A stretch of 64,000 bases of DNA from Nematocida parisii ERTm1 (taxonomy: Eukaryota; Microsporidia): NCBI RefSeq assembly GCF_000250985.1, contig NW_013524646.1:275601-339600 (forward strand), written 5' to 3'. Position numbers and translations under genes: made by a program. The notes under the pieces are model-generated. The model saw only the letters and a list, made by a program, of their open reading frames with translations. It did not search any database and had not been told where the DNA came from. This document shows, piece by piece, positions 8,876-19,753 of this stretch. Position 1 is the first letter of the stretch. The number at the start of each line of letters is the position of its first letter.

Positions 8876-10699
8876 TTAGTCATTATTATTTTCTGTCTCT
8901 TTTTTCTTTGCCTGTTGTTCCATGTACTCTTTCTTTGTGTACGTCTTTGCATATTCTGATTTAAGGAATGCGCCACGGTACGCATCATTCACTGGGTCTA
9001 AGGCAGATACAATGCATGGATCATTTGGCATGTACCGCAGTGGAATGATTTCCTTTTGGATTCTTTCCTTCAACCCATTTATTTGGCTAAACCCTCCAGT
9101 TATGAATATATTACGTACATCCTTAGTGTGCATAATGTTAGAAAGACTTTCAGTGAGACCTGGCTGCTCTATCCCTACAATTGCAGGATTAAAGAGTGCT
9201 TCTGCTGTTCGTATAAACTCAACATTGATGTTTATTCCTCCTTTCTCTTTATACCCGTACCTTATTTTATCAAGTGGGTTCTCCTCTTTTTTAATGTACT
9301 CTGGATCATTTTCCCGTAAGAATCCATCTATTTGCTCAATCTCTTCAAGAATTGCACTGTCATCAAGTGATGCATCCTGAATATCCTGTAAGTATACGTT
9401 ATCCTCCGACTGTGTGTCTGGGTGCTCTAAAGACTTCTTTAGTAGTGCCAGAGAGTGCGTACTTTTCTTGTTCTTCAACTCATTCCTTACAAAAGTCCTT
9501 TTTTTAATTATCTTTTCAAGGTACTCTAACCGATCCCTTCGTAGCTTCATAAACTCTCCTGGGTTGTTTATGAGCAAGTATCTGTCTTCAAGTATAAATA
9601 TGTGATAGCTAAGCCGCTCCAAGGATTTCAGTATTTTCTGCTTATTCCTATGATCAGTTGCTCCCTTTATGAGTTTCTCTCTTTTTAATTTCTTAGCTAG
9701 TTCTTCTTCATTCATTAATTCACTCTCTTTCTGTGTACTGTTTGTTTCTGCTGTTTCAACCACTTCTTCTGCTTCCTCTTCAACTGCCTCTTTCGATGTC
9801 ATAGTATCACTTATATGAGTTTCTGTACTCTCTTCACTCTTCTCTTTATCCACCAATGCCTTTGTTTTTTTCCGGATCTCTTCTGCTGGTTTTCTTTTAG
9901 GATAATTCCTAATAGGTGCAGTTTTCTCCTTCCCTGGCTTTTGTAATATTTGAACATTTCCTACTCCCTCATGTACAACTCCCTCTATTTCTTCAAGGTA
10001 GTCCAGTGGTACCTTTAAATCCTTAAAGTACTCAATTACATCTTCTTTCTGTACTTTTACACCCGTACCACAGTACTTATTAGAAATACTTCTACAGAAG
10101 ATATACTGTGCCGCCAAACTCCCCAGTGGCATATAAGTACTCTCTTCATATAAAATACTTTTTATCACAGGATCTACAGGAATAACATATACTCCCATAT
10201 ATCCCATACTAATTATTACATCACAGAATTCTCTTTTGAATCCTTCTGTATCCAGTGACATATTTGAATTATTCTGTATATTATACTCATACGAGTATAT
10301 CATATCATACCCTATATGCACCTTTTTAAATGAGAATGTATTAAATATACTTTCTATAGCCATATCATGAAATACTTTTGGGTTTAAAAAGCATTCAGTT
10401 ATTACTAATTCTTTAATATCTTCCTTTTCTTTAGTATTTAACCCAGTTTTTACTTCTTTCATTATTGATTTAATTGTACCTTCAAATACGTCATAGTTAT
10501 ACACAACCATTCCATCAAACATACTTTTTACTGTTGATGGAGTATTCTGGTTTTTATCCACAGATATTGAGTATAATGCTTTGCCATCCTTTCCTTTTGT
10601 TCTGTATATTTGGTTGCGGAATTTCACACTTGGTATATCTTTATTGGCTCCTGCTTTACATTCGTATGTTCCATTGTCAATTACCAAAAGGCCTCCCAT
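8876..10699 (-). CDS. ARP5: actin-related protein ARP5 (INO80 subunit)
   Basis: 607 residues from the ATG at 10699. The N-terminal actin phosphate loop reads LLVIDNGTYECKAG, and KFRNQIYR and FDGMVVYNYDVFEG follow, as in ARP5 (DNGSY.CRAG, RSPFDG.VV.NFD). A middle region of about 200 charged residues (about 265-470, Glu/Lys-rich coiled coil) interrupts the fold, a known ARP5 trait. The C-terminal lobe resumes with FIRTAEALFNPAIVGIEQPGLTESL, NIFITGGF and SALDPVNDAYRGA, ending with YTKKEYMEQQAKK (ARP5 has ITRKDYEEKG). ARP5 couples INO80 ATPase activity to nucleosome sliding in the nucleus. Actin or ARP4 are excluded by the insertion and C-terminus. Confidence 0.82.
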   Translation of the reverse strand: MGGLLVIDNGTYECKAGANKDIPSVKFRNQIYRTKGKDGKALYSISVDKNQNTPSTVKSMFDGMVVYNYDVFEGTIKSIMKEVKTGLNTKEKEDIKELVITECFLNPKVFHDMAIESIFNTFSFKKVHIGYDMIYSYEYNIQNNSNMSLDTEGFKREFCDVIISMGYMGVYVIPVDPVIKSILYEESTYMPLGSLAAQYIFCRSISNKYCGTGVKVQKEDVIEYFKDLKVPLDYLEEIEGVVHEGVGNVQILQKPGKEKTAPIRNYPKRKPAEEIRKKTKALVDKEKSEESTETHISDTMTSKEAVEEEAEEVVETAETNSTQKESELMNEEELAKKLKREKLIKGATDHRNKQKILKSLERLSYHIFILEDRYLLINNPGEFMKLRRDRLEYLEKIIKKRTFVRNELKNKKSTHSLALLKKSLEHPDTQSEDNVYLQDIQDASLDDSAILEEIEQIDGFLRENDPEYIKKEENPLDKIRYGYKEKGGININVEFIRTAEALFNPAIVGIEQPGLTESLSNIMHTKDVRNIFITGGFSQINGLKERIQKEIIPLRYMPNDPCIVSALDPVNDAYRGAFLKSEYAKTYTKKEYMEQQAKKKETENNND

Positions 10700-10740
10700 A
10701 AAATATTTTTTACGTCTTCTTATTTATTTATACATTACCT

Positions 10741-10867
10741 CTACATAAGTTAAATAATTTAAAATATAATAATAATAGTACAATAAGTAATATATATTAC
10801 ACATAGTACAATAAGTAATGTATGTTGTGTAATAAGTAATGATTAATGTGTAATAAGTTATATATTT
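10741..10867. repeat. first cluster of the TGTGTAATAAGT dispersed motif
   Basis: Copies of TGTGTAATAAGT and close variants (GTACAATAAGTAAT) start here in + orientation, right after the ARP5 promoter. This is the left boundary of the motif; I see none between 1 and 10.7 kb. Confidence 0.7.
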
Positions 10868-11035
10868 ATGATGATACCACCAGTCTCGTATGAGAATCCA
10901 ATGGCGATATGTCAGTGTGACAACCCGCACGATGATCCCGACAAAACAAGGCCAGATCACAGATCCGTGTATCAACTACTGGCTAGCCACCTTGAGACAT
11001 TCACACACTTTATGGAGAGACTCAAAGGGCATTAA
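10868..11035 (+). CDS. 55-residue putative protein with coding-like composition
   Basis: ATG at 10868 (a second ATG follows directly), TAA at 11033-11035. The predicted peptide includes MAICQCDNPHDDPDKTRPDH and YQLLASHLETFTHFMERL. The G+C is clearly higher than in the surrounding AT-rich repeats, codon use is balanced, and the peptide has mixed, protein-like composition with an amphipathic C-terminal helix. No family is recognised. It lies directly after a 12-mer repeat cluster. It could equally be a remnant of a larger gene. Conservation in a relative would decide. Confidence 0.4.
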   Translation: MMIPPVSYENPMAICQCDNPHDDPDKTRPDHRSVYQLLASHLETFTHFMERLKGH

Positions 11036-11364
11036 CAGCTTACTTCAGCACCAGATCTAACGCAGCTGTACTATTAATACTTCAAGTCTGCACAAGCATA
11101 GGCCAATTTCTAAATAGAATAAAACACCTTCCCTTTCACTCTCCTATATATCTTGGCTATGTATCAGAACAGCTACAGATATTACTCCTTGTGAACACGT
11201 CATAAATATCTATTACACCACTAGAATCAACTATGTTATATGGACATATTACAGTACTACAGTAGTATCATTAACTAACTGCCTTCTGCTGGCCATCATA
11301 AATGTATAATAATTACAGTTTGTATAAAATATTTTAATTTTTCCGTTTTTTTAAAAGCATAAAT
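11036..11364. other. non-coding spacer
   Basis: 329 bp of ordinary composition without the 12-mer. No ORF or tRNA-like element was seen. A TAAAATATTTTAATTTTT stretch lies about 20-40 bp upstream of the next ATG. Confidence 0.4.
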
Positions 11365-12654
11365 ATGGAAAATATTTTATTTTTTATGGAAGGATATATT
11401 GATGATGAAGAATTAAGAATAGAATTACAGAAAGAAATCGGTCACAAAAAAGGAAGAATAGCACGTAGTGATATAGAAAAAATATATAAAATAATAACAG
11501 ATATTAACAGAAAAACCCCAATATTTGAAGATTTACCAGAATCACTGACTAATTTGGCATATAATATATTTTACATGCAAATATATAATAGAACTCGGGT
11601 CTGTGATTATAAAGATATTATATTAAAAATCAATGACTCTATAACCCAAACATCTGAAATTATAGATATGATTAAAGAAGAAGCAGAGGCATTAGACAGT
11701 GGAAGTAAAAAAGAGGCATTTTATAAATTAATAAGTAATAATCATAGTATTATAGCACAATTATATAGGCATAGAAAGAATTTCTATGATTCTTCTATTA
11801 ATGTACTGCGTGAGAAAGCAGACAGATCAGAACTAGGTGAAGAAATAACTTCAAAAGATGCAATACTTAAACTATATGAGTTAACTGAATCAGGAGAGTG
11901 TTCTAGATTACAGAGAGTGTTAGATATACTAATAAAACATGGTGATAAACTAACTATAGTTGATAAGAATGGAGAAGAACAATCAAATGCAAGTGATTTA
12001 AAGCTAACTGACGATGATATTTATTCATTTCAATTACTTGCAAGAACAGAACGTTCGGATTTTGATTCTTTTACTTATGACATTATAAATGGTTTAATTT
12101 ATAATTTAATTCAAGTTCAAGATAAAGATAAAAAATTACATACTTCTATTGCGTGGTTATATTATACAATATATAAGATGTCTACTATGGAGCATGGATT
12201 TAGTTTAGGTAAAGATGAGAACAAAGATAGAATTAAGACATTCTTAGATCAACTGAAGAATGTGAAAATTATTGGTATTTTAGATAATAAGTCTATTCTA
12301 ACGATATTAGGTGGGCACAGTAATGTATTAGACCATAAAGATTTTAATATTAGTAATTTTAGAAATAACGTAATTTCTGGCTATTTAAAATCAATAATAT
12401 CTGATGTTTGTGGTATTACAGGCAAATCTATAAAAGAGAATACAAAAAATAGAAATGGTGGTACTATAGATACATCTAAAAACAAAGAAACAGGTGGTAC
12501 TATAAATACATCTGGTACTACAATCAAAGGAATGCGCACTACAACTATAATATTTATTGCAATAATTATGATTGTTATAATGATTGTTTTTAGTATAATA
12601 TTCTTATATCCTAATGAAACAAACAAAATTATGAATATTTTAAATATTATGTGA
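11365..12654 (+). CDS. unknown protein with C-terminal membrane anchor
   Basis: 429 residues, ATG at 11365. The soluble part (1-about 370) is helical and charged with no domain I recognise. A Gly/Thr/Asn-rich linker with near repeats (NGGTIDTS, TGGTINTS) precedes a single hydrophobic segment of about 20 residues (IIFIAIIMIVIMIVFSIIFL) near the C-terminus. Only about 16 residues follow, as in tail-anchored proteins. There is no signal peptide. Codon use is very AT-biased, like other genes of the central block. It is likely lineage-specific; a membrane-tethered cytosolic function is all that can be inferred. Confidence 0.6.
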   Translation: MENILFFMEGYIDDEELRIELQKEIGHKKGRIARSDIEKIYKIITDINRKTPIFEDLPESLTNLAYNIFYMQIYNRTRVCDYKDIILKINDSITQTSEIIDMIKEEAEALDSGSKKEAFYKLISNNHSIIAQLYRHRKNFYDSSINVLREKADRSELGEEITSKDAILKLYELTESGECSRLQRVLDILIKHGDKLTIVDKNGEEQSNASDLKLTDDDIYSFQLLARTERSDFDSFTYDIINGLIYNLIQVQDKDKKLHTSIAWLYYTIYKMSTMEHGFSLGKDENKDRIKTFLDQLKNVKIIGILDNKSILTILGGHSNVLDHKDFNISNFRNNVISGYLKSIISDVCGITGKSIKENTKNRNGGTIDTSKNKETGGTINTSGTTIKGMRTTTIIFIAIIMIVIMIVFSIIFLYPNETNKIMNILNIM

Positions 12655-13362
12655 AGGCAAAAATGAATTTTGGGTTATTCGGGTTATATGTGGGTGTGCA
12701 TGTTCGAGACTGATCTGCCAGTGTGCGAACACGTGCAGTGATCATGTTAAGATAAACGGCCTAGATATAAGAATAAGTATATCAAATTCAGACTAGTATC
12801 ACATAATTAAACAAATCATATAACTATAGGGACAGTTCAGTGCATGGTCTAGTACTATTATGACTATGTGTACGTCCTTATACTATAATTATTATAATAA
12901 AGAGTATATCTTTATCTGTATTTATTTTTAGACTGTATTATCTGGGTAAGGATAGTGTTATACATTGTGTAATAAGTTATATCGTATTTGTTATACATTG
13001 TGTAATAAGTTATATAGTATTTATTACATGTAGTACAATAAGTATTATATGTAGTGTAATAAGTTATATTCATTTGTATATTATAATATATTGTGTAATA
13101 AGTAGTATTAATTATATAATGTGTAATAAGTTATGTTATAATGTGTACCAGTTTATTAAAATAAAATTAATTTATTTTTATATAAATATAATTTACACAA
13201 TATGTAATAAGTTATAATCAATACGTAATATATATTGTATGTTGTGTAATAAGTTATATATATCTATATATTATTAATATATTGTGTAATAAGTTATATA
13301 TCATGTGTAATAAGTTATATACTATTTATTATGTAGTATGTAATAAGTTATGTTATAATTTA
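12655..13362. repeat. spacer with dense TGTGTAATAAGT repeats
   Basis: 12655-12955 is unique AT-rich DNA with a pair of GGGTTAT words at 12671-12689 and no ORF of note. From about 12957 to 13356 the 12-mer TGTGTAATAAGT(TAT) recurs about a dozen times in + orientation, separated by short irregular AT-rich stretches. Spacing is irregular, so it is not a simple tandem array. Confidence 0.85.
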
Positions 13363-16095
13363 TTACTTATCCAGATATATCCGGTATGAGTATAAAACTG
13401 CTTTATATTTTCGTATACCAGAACTTTTTACACATAGTCTCATTTTTTCTTGTACTAATACTTGGTATACTGTCCTAATATATACAGGAGAAGTATCCCC
13501 AGTGTAAATAAGTGTAATACTATTATTATACACAATAGAATCATAACAGTACTTAATGATATTAGTGTACTTAGTCTTATTATGACAGGAAATACCTAAA
13601 AATATTAAAAATATTTCATTGGATTTCCTTATATGGCAATTACCGTTATAACGGATATTTTTTGTTTTTTTAACAATTTTTACTAATTTTTTAATATAAT
13701 CAACTGTATTACCGTTATTACTTATACAGTCAAGTACACCCAATTTGATCTTTATAGGGGCGTATTTAAGCAGTTCATATACAGAATATGTATTAGGCCA
13801 GTCTAACCCTATAAAACTTTTAAACCATTGTGTAAGAATTTCTGGTGAGTTTATACTTATTAAATACTCAAGAATTTTAAGTAATTGTGTAATATGTATT
13901 GGTATATTTAAGTAATTGTGTAATAAGTCTAAGTGTAATAATTTCTTACACTCGCTGTAAATGCCTGTATAAATCACAATTGGCAGTAGAATACTTTGTA
14001 CACAATGATCACTTAATTCTTCACTTCCTAGTATATTAGTAATAAATTGTATCGATAGTTTTGACTTTTTTAAATACACAATGTGTAATAAATAACACAC
14101 CAAAATATCTTCCTTATAAAAAATATTTTCTATTCTGCCGCCAAGAAATAATCTGTCAACCTTATTTTTATCGTTATTTATAATTAAATTAACGGTTTCT
14201 ATTAAATAATTAATATTGCCGGTATTTTCCTTATTTAGTAATCTTAACTGCATTTTTAAAAAATTTAAAAATAAAAAACCATAAAAATTTTTGTTTCTTT
14301 TTTTAACATAATCCACCTTATATCTAAGCCAATGCTCTGCCGTATCGGGTAATTGATGAATTTTTCTTTTTTCTGTATAAAAATCAATACCTGACTCATT
14401 TATATCCAATATAATCCCTTCTTCTTGTTCATGTGTTATAAACCTAATAAATATCTTACCGAATACATCATAAGTCTTATTTTTAGGTATGTTTAAAATA
14501 CTAAAATTTTCTATAAAAATTTTTATATCTAAATCTTTTGTATTTTTGTTTTCCGTATTAGGAAATAAATAATAAGATTTAAATAACGGTTTTAAAAATT
14601 CTTTAGTATATAATTCAATTTCCTTATATAACATGCCAGTATTACCATATTTACGGATATTCTCCTTAAACATAATAAAATGCTTATTTCTTGTATGATT
14701 ACTAGTTAGCTTAGATATAACCTCAAGCGTACTTATTATGCCTTGTGTATTAAATAATGCACTATTTTCATTAATTATACCATAAAAGGAAGAATTCCAA
14801 GTTTTGCCTATTTCAGTTGATAAATCCGTTGGAAAATAATTTTTTACTTTTTTAATAAAATTAATTAATTTAAAATTTGCATTTGGTAGATGATCAGTCG
14901 TATACTTATGAGTTATTGGGTTATAAGTTATGCACTTAATTAATTTTAATAACCAGATTCCACCTGTTGGTTGAATATATTCTCTATTTAGGGTTACATT
15001 CGGGTTATGCAATATAATTGGTAAATTATTTGAAATAGTCCTATTTTTATACTTTACTAATTCATTAACAGGAGAATACCTGAAAATTCTGTTGGATGGC
15101 AATACTTCTATAAAATATTTTTTATATAATGAATTTGCAAACTTTTTAGTATTACTTAATATGGAAATATCCGTTTTTTTTGTATTTTTAGTGGTATAAA
15201 TAGGCGTATTCATACACTCATATAATAAATCGTATACTGTCCGTATAAAACCAAGCATTTCTTCTTTTTTTGTGATATGCTCATATATATACGAATAAAT
15301 AAGAATCTTTGGATTGTATAAAAATTTTGCAGTGTAAAAATTTTCGTATGTTTCAGGTTCAGTGTAGTTATATTTTTCTATAATTGGATTATTTCTGTTA
15401 TTTATGAAAAAGTTTATGATATTTTTTGTTTTTTCTTGTTTTACCGTTATTTCTTCGTTATTTTTAATGAATTTCAGGTGCAAATCAATCATAAAATGTT
15501 TTTCTGTTGAATTAAATTTTTTTAGTATAAGAAAATCTTTGTCATTGATTTTTTGTACAAAAAGGGAAATATTCAATCCTTCAGAAATTAAAAAAAGTGA
15601 TGCTAATACTTTGTGTACATACGGTAATATATCTTGGTGTTTTAAGAATATAGTTAATCCATCTGTTAATCCATCTGATAAGGGAGTATTAAATTTATCT
15701 GTATAAGTAAACATATTAATTAATGTATTATGATACTCTTTTATGTATTTAAATCTTTCTTCTCCCTTATTCTCCCTATCAAAATAATCATAATAAACAT
15801 CTTTATAAGGGTATCTTTGGTATAAAGCATTATTAGAAGAGTCTTTGTAGGTTTGTACAGTTGATTTAATCTCTATTTCTTCTGCGTAGTTCCTTTTATT
15901 GTATATGCCACCACTTTCATACAATAAATATGCCATATCAAAATTTAGTAAGCTATGTGTATTAATTAATATCCATTTTGTTAGATATTTCTTGACTATT
16001 TCATTATTTAATAATTCTATTTCTTCTGGTGATAATAATTGTGTTGTATTTACTGTTATTATAGATATTAGCAGTAATAATAGTTTAATTTTCAT
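13363..16095 (-). CDS. large secreted protein, family A
   Basis: 910 residues. It starts MKIKLLLLLISIITVNTTQ, a clear signal peptide, with no later membrane segment. It is paralogous to the protein at 53051-55762: shared order of elements is YHNTLINMF, then VLASLFLISEGLNISLFV (versus ILASLLLLSEGVNIPIGV), then FLILKKFN, then the segment around KFLYNPKILIYSYIYEHI (versus KFLNTPRFLIQMYIHEFI), and PNANFKLINFI. Such large signal-peptide families with no known domain are typical of Nematocida and are thought to act at the host interface; that role is inference. The coding DNA is extremely AT-rich and contains several copies of the local motifs TGTGTAATAAGT and CCGTTAT. Confidence 0.7.
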   Translation of the reverse strand: MKIKLLLLLISIITVNTTQLLSPEEIELLNNEIVKKYLTKWILINTHSLLNFDMAYLLYESGGIYNKRNYAEEIEIKSTVQTYKDSSNNALYQRYPYKDVYYDYFDRENKGEERFKYIKEYHNTLINMFTYTDKFNTPLSDGLTDGLTIFLKHQDILPYVHKVLASLFLISEGLNISLFVQKINDKDFLILKKFNSTEKHFMIDLHLKFIKNNEEITVKQEKTKNIINFFINNRNNPIIEKYNYTEPETYENFYTAKFLYNPKILIYSYIYEHITKKEEMLGFIRTVYDLLYECMNTPIYTTKNTKKTDISILSNTKKFANSLYKKYFIEVLPSNRIFRYSPVNELVKYKNRTISNNLPIILHNPNVTLNREYIQPTGGIWLLKLIKCITYNPITHKYTTDHLPNANFKLINFIKKVKNYFPTDLSTEIGKTWNSSFYGIINENSALFNTQGIISTLEVISKLTSNHTRNKHFIMFKENIRKYGNTGMLYKEIELYTKEFLKPLFKSYYLFPNTENKNTKDLDIKIFIENFSILNIPKNKTYDVFGKIFIRFITHEQEEGIILDINESGIDFYTEKRKIHQLPDTAEHWLRYKVDYVKKRNKNFYGFLFLNFLKMQLRLLNKENTGNINYLIETVNLIINNDKNKVDRLFLGGRIENIFYKEDILVCYLLHIVYLKKSKLSIQFITNILGSEELSDHCVQSILLPIVIYTGIYSECKKLLHLDLLHNYLNIPIHITQLLKILEYLISINSPEILTQWFKSFIGLDWPNTYSVYELLKYAPIKIKLGVLDCISNNGNTVDYIKKLVKIVKKTKNIRYNGNCHIRKSNEIFLIFLGISCHNKTKYTNIIKYCYDSIVYNNSITLIYTGDTSPVYIRTVYQVLVQEKMRLCVKSSGIRKYKAVLYSYRIYLDK

Positions 16096-16205
16096 TTTAT
16101 TTCATATAATAAAATTTTAATATATATTTTATAACTGATATTTCCTTATATAGATATTTTTAATTATGACATAAAATAAGAAATTTTTGTTTACTATTTT
16201 ATTTT

Positions 16206-16750
16206 TTATGATATGTCAATACATTATACATAATATATAATAAATCATAAGAATATTTAGTGTATTGTGTAGTAAGTTATGTTGTATTGTGTAATAAGTA
16301 ATGTTATAGTGTAAAAAGTAATAGATATTTTAGTGTATTGTGTAATAAGTAATAGTATAATCAATAGATATTTTAGTACAATGTGTAATAAGTAATAGAT
16401 ATTTTAGTGTAATAAGTAATAGTATAAGTAATAGAATATAATACATGATGTGTAATAAGTAATAGATATTTAGTGCATTGTGTAGTAAGTTATGTTGTGT
16501 TGTATAATAAGTTATGTTGTATTGTGTAGTAAGTTATGTTGTATTGTGTAATAAGTTGTAATAAGTTCTGTTATGTATAATAATATTTAGTGCATTGTGT
16601 AGTAAGTTATGTTATGTTGTGTAATAAGTAATAGTATAATCAATAGATATTTTAGTACAATGTGTAGTAAGTTATGTTGTATGTGTAATAAGTTGTAATA
16701 AGTTCTGTTTACCTATATGTATTATTGTACATTGTGTAATAAGTTATAAT
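16206..16750. repeat. dense TGTGTAATAAGT/TGTGTAGTAAGT cluster
   Basis: About twenty copies of TGTGTAATAAGT and a TGTGTAGTAAGT variant in + orientation. Longer units recur, for example blocks of TTTAGTGTATTGTGTAATAAG and AATAGATATTTTAGTACAAT, suggesting local segmental duplication on top of the 12-mer. No ORF. Confidence 0.85.
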
Positions 16751-16783
16751 AAATTTAAATAAAAAACCGTTATATAGAACTAT

Positions 16784-17428
16784 TTACTTATTATTACTTA
16801 ATTTAGTAAATATTATCTTCTGGATTATTGGTTGAACCTTATCCCCTGCACACCTTAACCTCTCTAAATAACTATTATTAACTAAAACAGTCCTCTCCTC
16901 ATCCCGTATAACTATCCCACCAAGCATATCCTCATTTAATGGTTCTATCCTGTAGTCCTCTCCATTAAGAAGGTTTTTTACAATGGATTTGTTTTTTTCT
17001 TGTATATGGATTATCATTTCCTTTTTAGGAAATATATAACGGTATTTTTCAACGGTTTCTTTTACTAATTTTTCAGTTAATAAAGAATTTTTGCACTTTT
17101 CTGCTGCAGTGTTTAGAATCCTGTTTATCGTGTGCTCCTTCTGCTTTGCTATACTAAGACAGGCCTTTGCCCTTAATTTCCCTACTGCAATGGTCTTATC
17201 CATCTGAATCCTGTGCATCTCCTCCTCTCTCATTTTATTTATTTTTTGTGTGCTTGTCACGGCCAGCTCAGAGACTCTCAGTCGATAATCCTCATTTGCT
17301 TTGATTTTTATTTCTTGTGTCTTCTGCTCTGCTTCCTGTTGAATGAATTTAAGCATTCTTCCCATGTCCCATCCATCAACTGCGTATTTTCTGCCTCCAA
17401 GTCCTTTTGTGAGTGGTTTTCCTGTCAT
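16784..17428 (-). CDS. VMA4: V-type ATPase subunit E
   Basis: 214 residues, ATG at 17428. The N-terminal coiled coil begins DMGRMLKFIQQEAEQKTQEIKIKANEDY, the classic subunit E motif (I.QM..FI.QEA.EKA.EI...A.EEF). The C-terminal globular part contains RIEPLNEDMLGGIVIRDEERTVLVNNSYLERL, matching the GGV.L.....I...NTLE.RL signature. Subunit E forms the peripheral stalk of the V1 sector with subunit G and is needed to acidify vacuolar compartments. Length is close to the usual 226-233. Confidence 0.92.
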   Translation of the reverse strand: MTGKPLTKGLGGRKYAVDGWDMGRMLKFIQQEAEQKTQEIKIKANEDYRLRVSELAVTSTQKINKMREEEMHRIQMDKTIAVGKLRAKACLSIAKQKEHTINRILNTAAEKCKNSLLTEKLVKETVEKYRYIFPKKEMIIHIQEKNKSIVKNLLNGEDYRIEPLNEDMLGGIVIRDEERTVLVNNSYLERLRCAGDKVQPIIQKIIFTKLSNNK

Positions 17429-17514
17429 ACGTAAATTCTAAAACTTTTGGAGTAAATAAAAATTTTAAATTTTATTTTTATAGGAGAAAATTAACCAATA
17501 AAGAATAAAATATA

Positions 17515-17935
17515 AAATACATTGTGTAATAAGTAATACTTAACACACAGTATATAATATATTATAACTTATTACTACTTATTATACATAGTAACATAAC
17601 TTATTATACATAGTACAATACTTAATAGTCTATTACCATTATATAACATAACTTATTACACATATAACACACCTTATTACTACTTAATACACATAGTACT
17701 ATATATTATACATAACTTAATACACATATAACATAACTTAATACACATAGTGCATAACTTATTACCACTTATTACTCTATTACCACTATATATTATTACT
17801 TATTACTCTATTACTACTTATTACTACTTATTACCACTATATAACACACCTTATTATTACTTATTACTCTATTACTACTTATTATTACTTATTACTCTAT
17901 TACTACTTATTATTACTTAATACATATGAATATTC
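17515..17935. repeat. ACTTATTACACA (inverted orientation) cluster
   Basis: One + oriented copy at about 17521 is followed by many copies in the opposite orientation (CATAACTTATTACACATA), then a TTATTACT/ACTATTACT simple-sequence tract to about 17930. The switch of orientation at about 17550 differs from the flanking clusters at 16.2-16.7 and 19.1-19.7 kb. Confidence 0.85.
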
Positions 17936-17972
17936 TAGAATTTATTACTTTATGTGTTATTAGTTATTCAGG

Positions 17973-19073
17973 TTACCTCCTTTTTACTATCTGTACCACA
18001 TCCTCATCCACTAAAATATGCTCCTTGCCAACCCGCTGTGGTACGTGCTTTACACTGTTACCCCAAACAATCGCATTCTTGAACTCCCCAAGAATCCCCC
18101 TGTGAATAGAATTACAGAAGTCCTTTATACTGCACTTACCCTCCCGCATAACAACCGGTGCCGTATAATCAGGTAACTGTCCCCTGGGCTTAGTAAACAC
18201 CCTAATTAACCTTAACTTAGCCCATGAGGCCTCTAATACTTCATCTAAATTCCACTCCTTATCAGCACATATGGGCACAGAGTCCTTTAACTGACTAATT
18301 ACCTCTAATTCCTCATACGATACACTGTCAATCTTATTAAGTATGTATAAAGCAGGCACGTACACCCGGTTACCCTCAATTACATCAATTAAATCATCAG
18401 CAGTTGCATCACACCTGAACATGACATCTACATTTAGTGTCCGGTACTCTTTAAATATCATACGGATACCCTCCTCATCTAAATGCGTCAGTCTACAGGA
18501 TGACCGTATATTTACACCACCACGGTCTCTTTTTGATATTGTAATGTCTGGTGGTGACTTATTCAGTCGTATGCCGAACCCTTCTAGCTCCATTTCTATT
18601 TTTCTTTTATTAGTGAGTGGTTTAGTTGCATCTAATACTATATATATAAGTGAACACGTCCTGGCTACAGCAATTACTTGTTTACCCCTACCACGGCCAT
18701 CTTTTGCTCCTTCAAGGATTCCTGGCAAGTCGAGTATTTGCACTTTTGCTCCGTTATAATGAAGGATGCCTGGAACTGTGGTTAGTGTTGTAAATTCATA
18801 ATCTGCTACTGCGCTGTACGTCCCTGTTAATTTAGTCATGATTGTACTCTTCCCTACAGATGGGAACCCTACAAACCCGATTCTTGCCACTCCTGTTTTT
18901 GCTACATCAAACCCTTCTCCAGATGATCCTCCACTGCTTTTAGTTGTAAGTATCTCCCTCCTTAATTTGGCTAATTTTGCCTTTAATAGTCCCAAATGGT
19001 TTGCTGTTGCTTTGTTTTTCTGGGTTCTTGCCATTTCATTCTCTATTTCTTTAATTTTCTCTACTACGCTCAT
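17973..19073 (-). CDS. RBG1: developmentally regulated GTP-binding protein DRG1/Rbg1
   Basis: 366 residues, equal to the family length. N-terminal helical hairpin [35 protein letters not shown] is diagnostic. The Obg-type G domain has G1 [10 protein letters not shown]3 DLPGILEGA, the glycine-rich [15 protein letters not shown] switch region, and G4 NKID. The C-terminal TGS domain includes [13 protein letters not shown] and ends [15 protein letters not shown]. Rbg1 with its partner Tma46 binds translating ribosomes and relieves pausing. DRG2 is less likely because of the [15 protein letters not shown] and [14 protein letters not shown] segments. ATG at 19073. Confidence 0.95.
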   Translation of the reverse strand: MSVVEKIKEIENEMARTQKNKATANHLGLLKAKLAKLRREILTTKSSGGSSGEGFDVAKTGVARIGFVGFPSVGKSTIMTKLTGTYSAVADYEFTTLTTVPGILHYNGAKVQILDLPGILEGAKDGRGRGKQVIAVARTCSLIYIVLDATKPLTNKRKIEMELEGFGIRLNKSPPDITISKRDRGGVNIRSSCRLTHLDEEGIRMIFKEYRTLNVDVMFRCDATADDLIDVIEGNRVYVPALYILNKIDSVSYEELEVISQLKDSVPICADKEWNLDEVLEASWAKLRLIRVFTKPRGQLPDYTAPVVMREGKCSIKDFCNSIHRGILGEFKNAIVWGNSVKHVPQRVGKEHILVDEDVVQIVKRR

Positions 19074-19124
19074 CTGAAAAATATTTTACATGGAAGGAAA
19101 TTTTAATAAGAAATACAGTTAATA

Positions 19125-19700
19125 AATAATAATACACTATATGTAATAAGTAATGCATTATGTATAATAAGTAATAATAAGTTATGATTAATGTGTAATA
19201 AGTTATGATTAATGTGTAATAAGTAATGCATTATGTGTAATAAGTTATGATAAGTCATAGTATATGTGTAATAAATAGTAATAAGTTATGATTAATGTGT
19301 AATAAGTAGTATAGTGTATAATAGAATATAATAATGTATGTGTAATAAGTAATACATTATGTGTAATAAGTAATAATAAGTCATAGTATATGTGATAGAG
19401 TAATAAGTAATAGAATATAGTACTAACATAGTAATAAATAGTAATAATGTATGTGTAACAAATAGTAATAAGTTATGTACACTGTGTAATAAGTAATAGA
19501 ATATAGTAATGTATGTGTAATAAGTAATAATAAGTCATAGTATATGCAGTATAAGTTTTGTACATTGTGTAATAAGTAATAATAAGTAATAGAATATAGT
19601 ACTAATAGAGTAATATATAATAGTATATGTATAATAAATAATAATAAGTTTTGTACACTGTGTAATAAGTTTTGTGCACTGTGTAATAAGTATTAATATT
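19125..19700. repeat. TGTGTAATAAGT cluster in the DRG1/eRF1 divergent spacer
   Basis: Roughly twenty copies or near copies in + orientation in the 680-bp region between two divergent start codons, so the promoters of both genes lie in or beside the repeats. An AATATTTTATTTTTATTTTTT stretch sits just after the last copy, about 50 bp before the eRF1 ATG. Confidence 0.85.
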
Positions 19701-19753
19701 TTATTTTTATTTTTTATGCATACTGTAATAAATTCTGGCTTTTTTTATTCTGT

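Noticed and set aside
16206-16750. CRISPR-like or satellite array
   Set aside because: Spacing is irregular, the repeat is only 12 bp, the host is a eukaryote and no cas genes are present.
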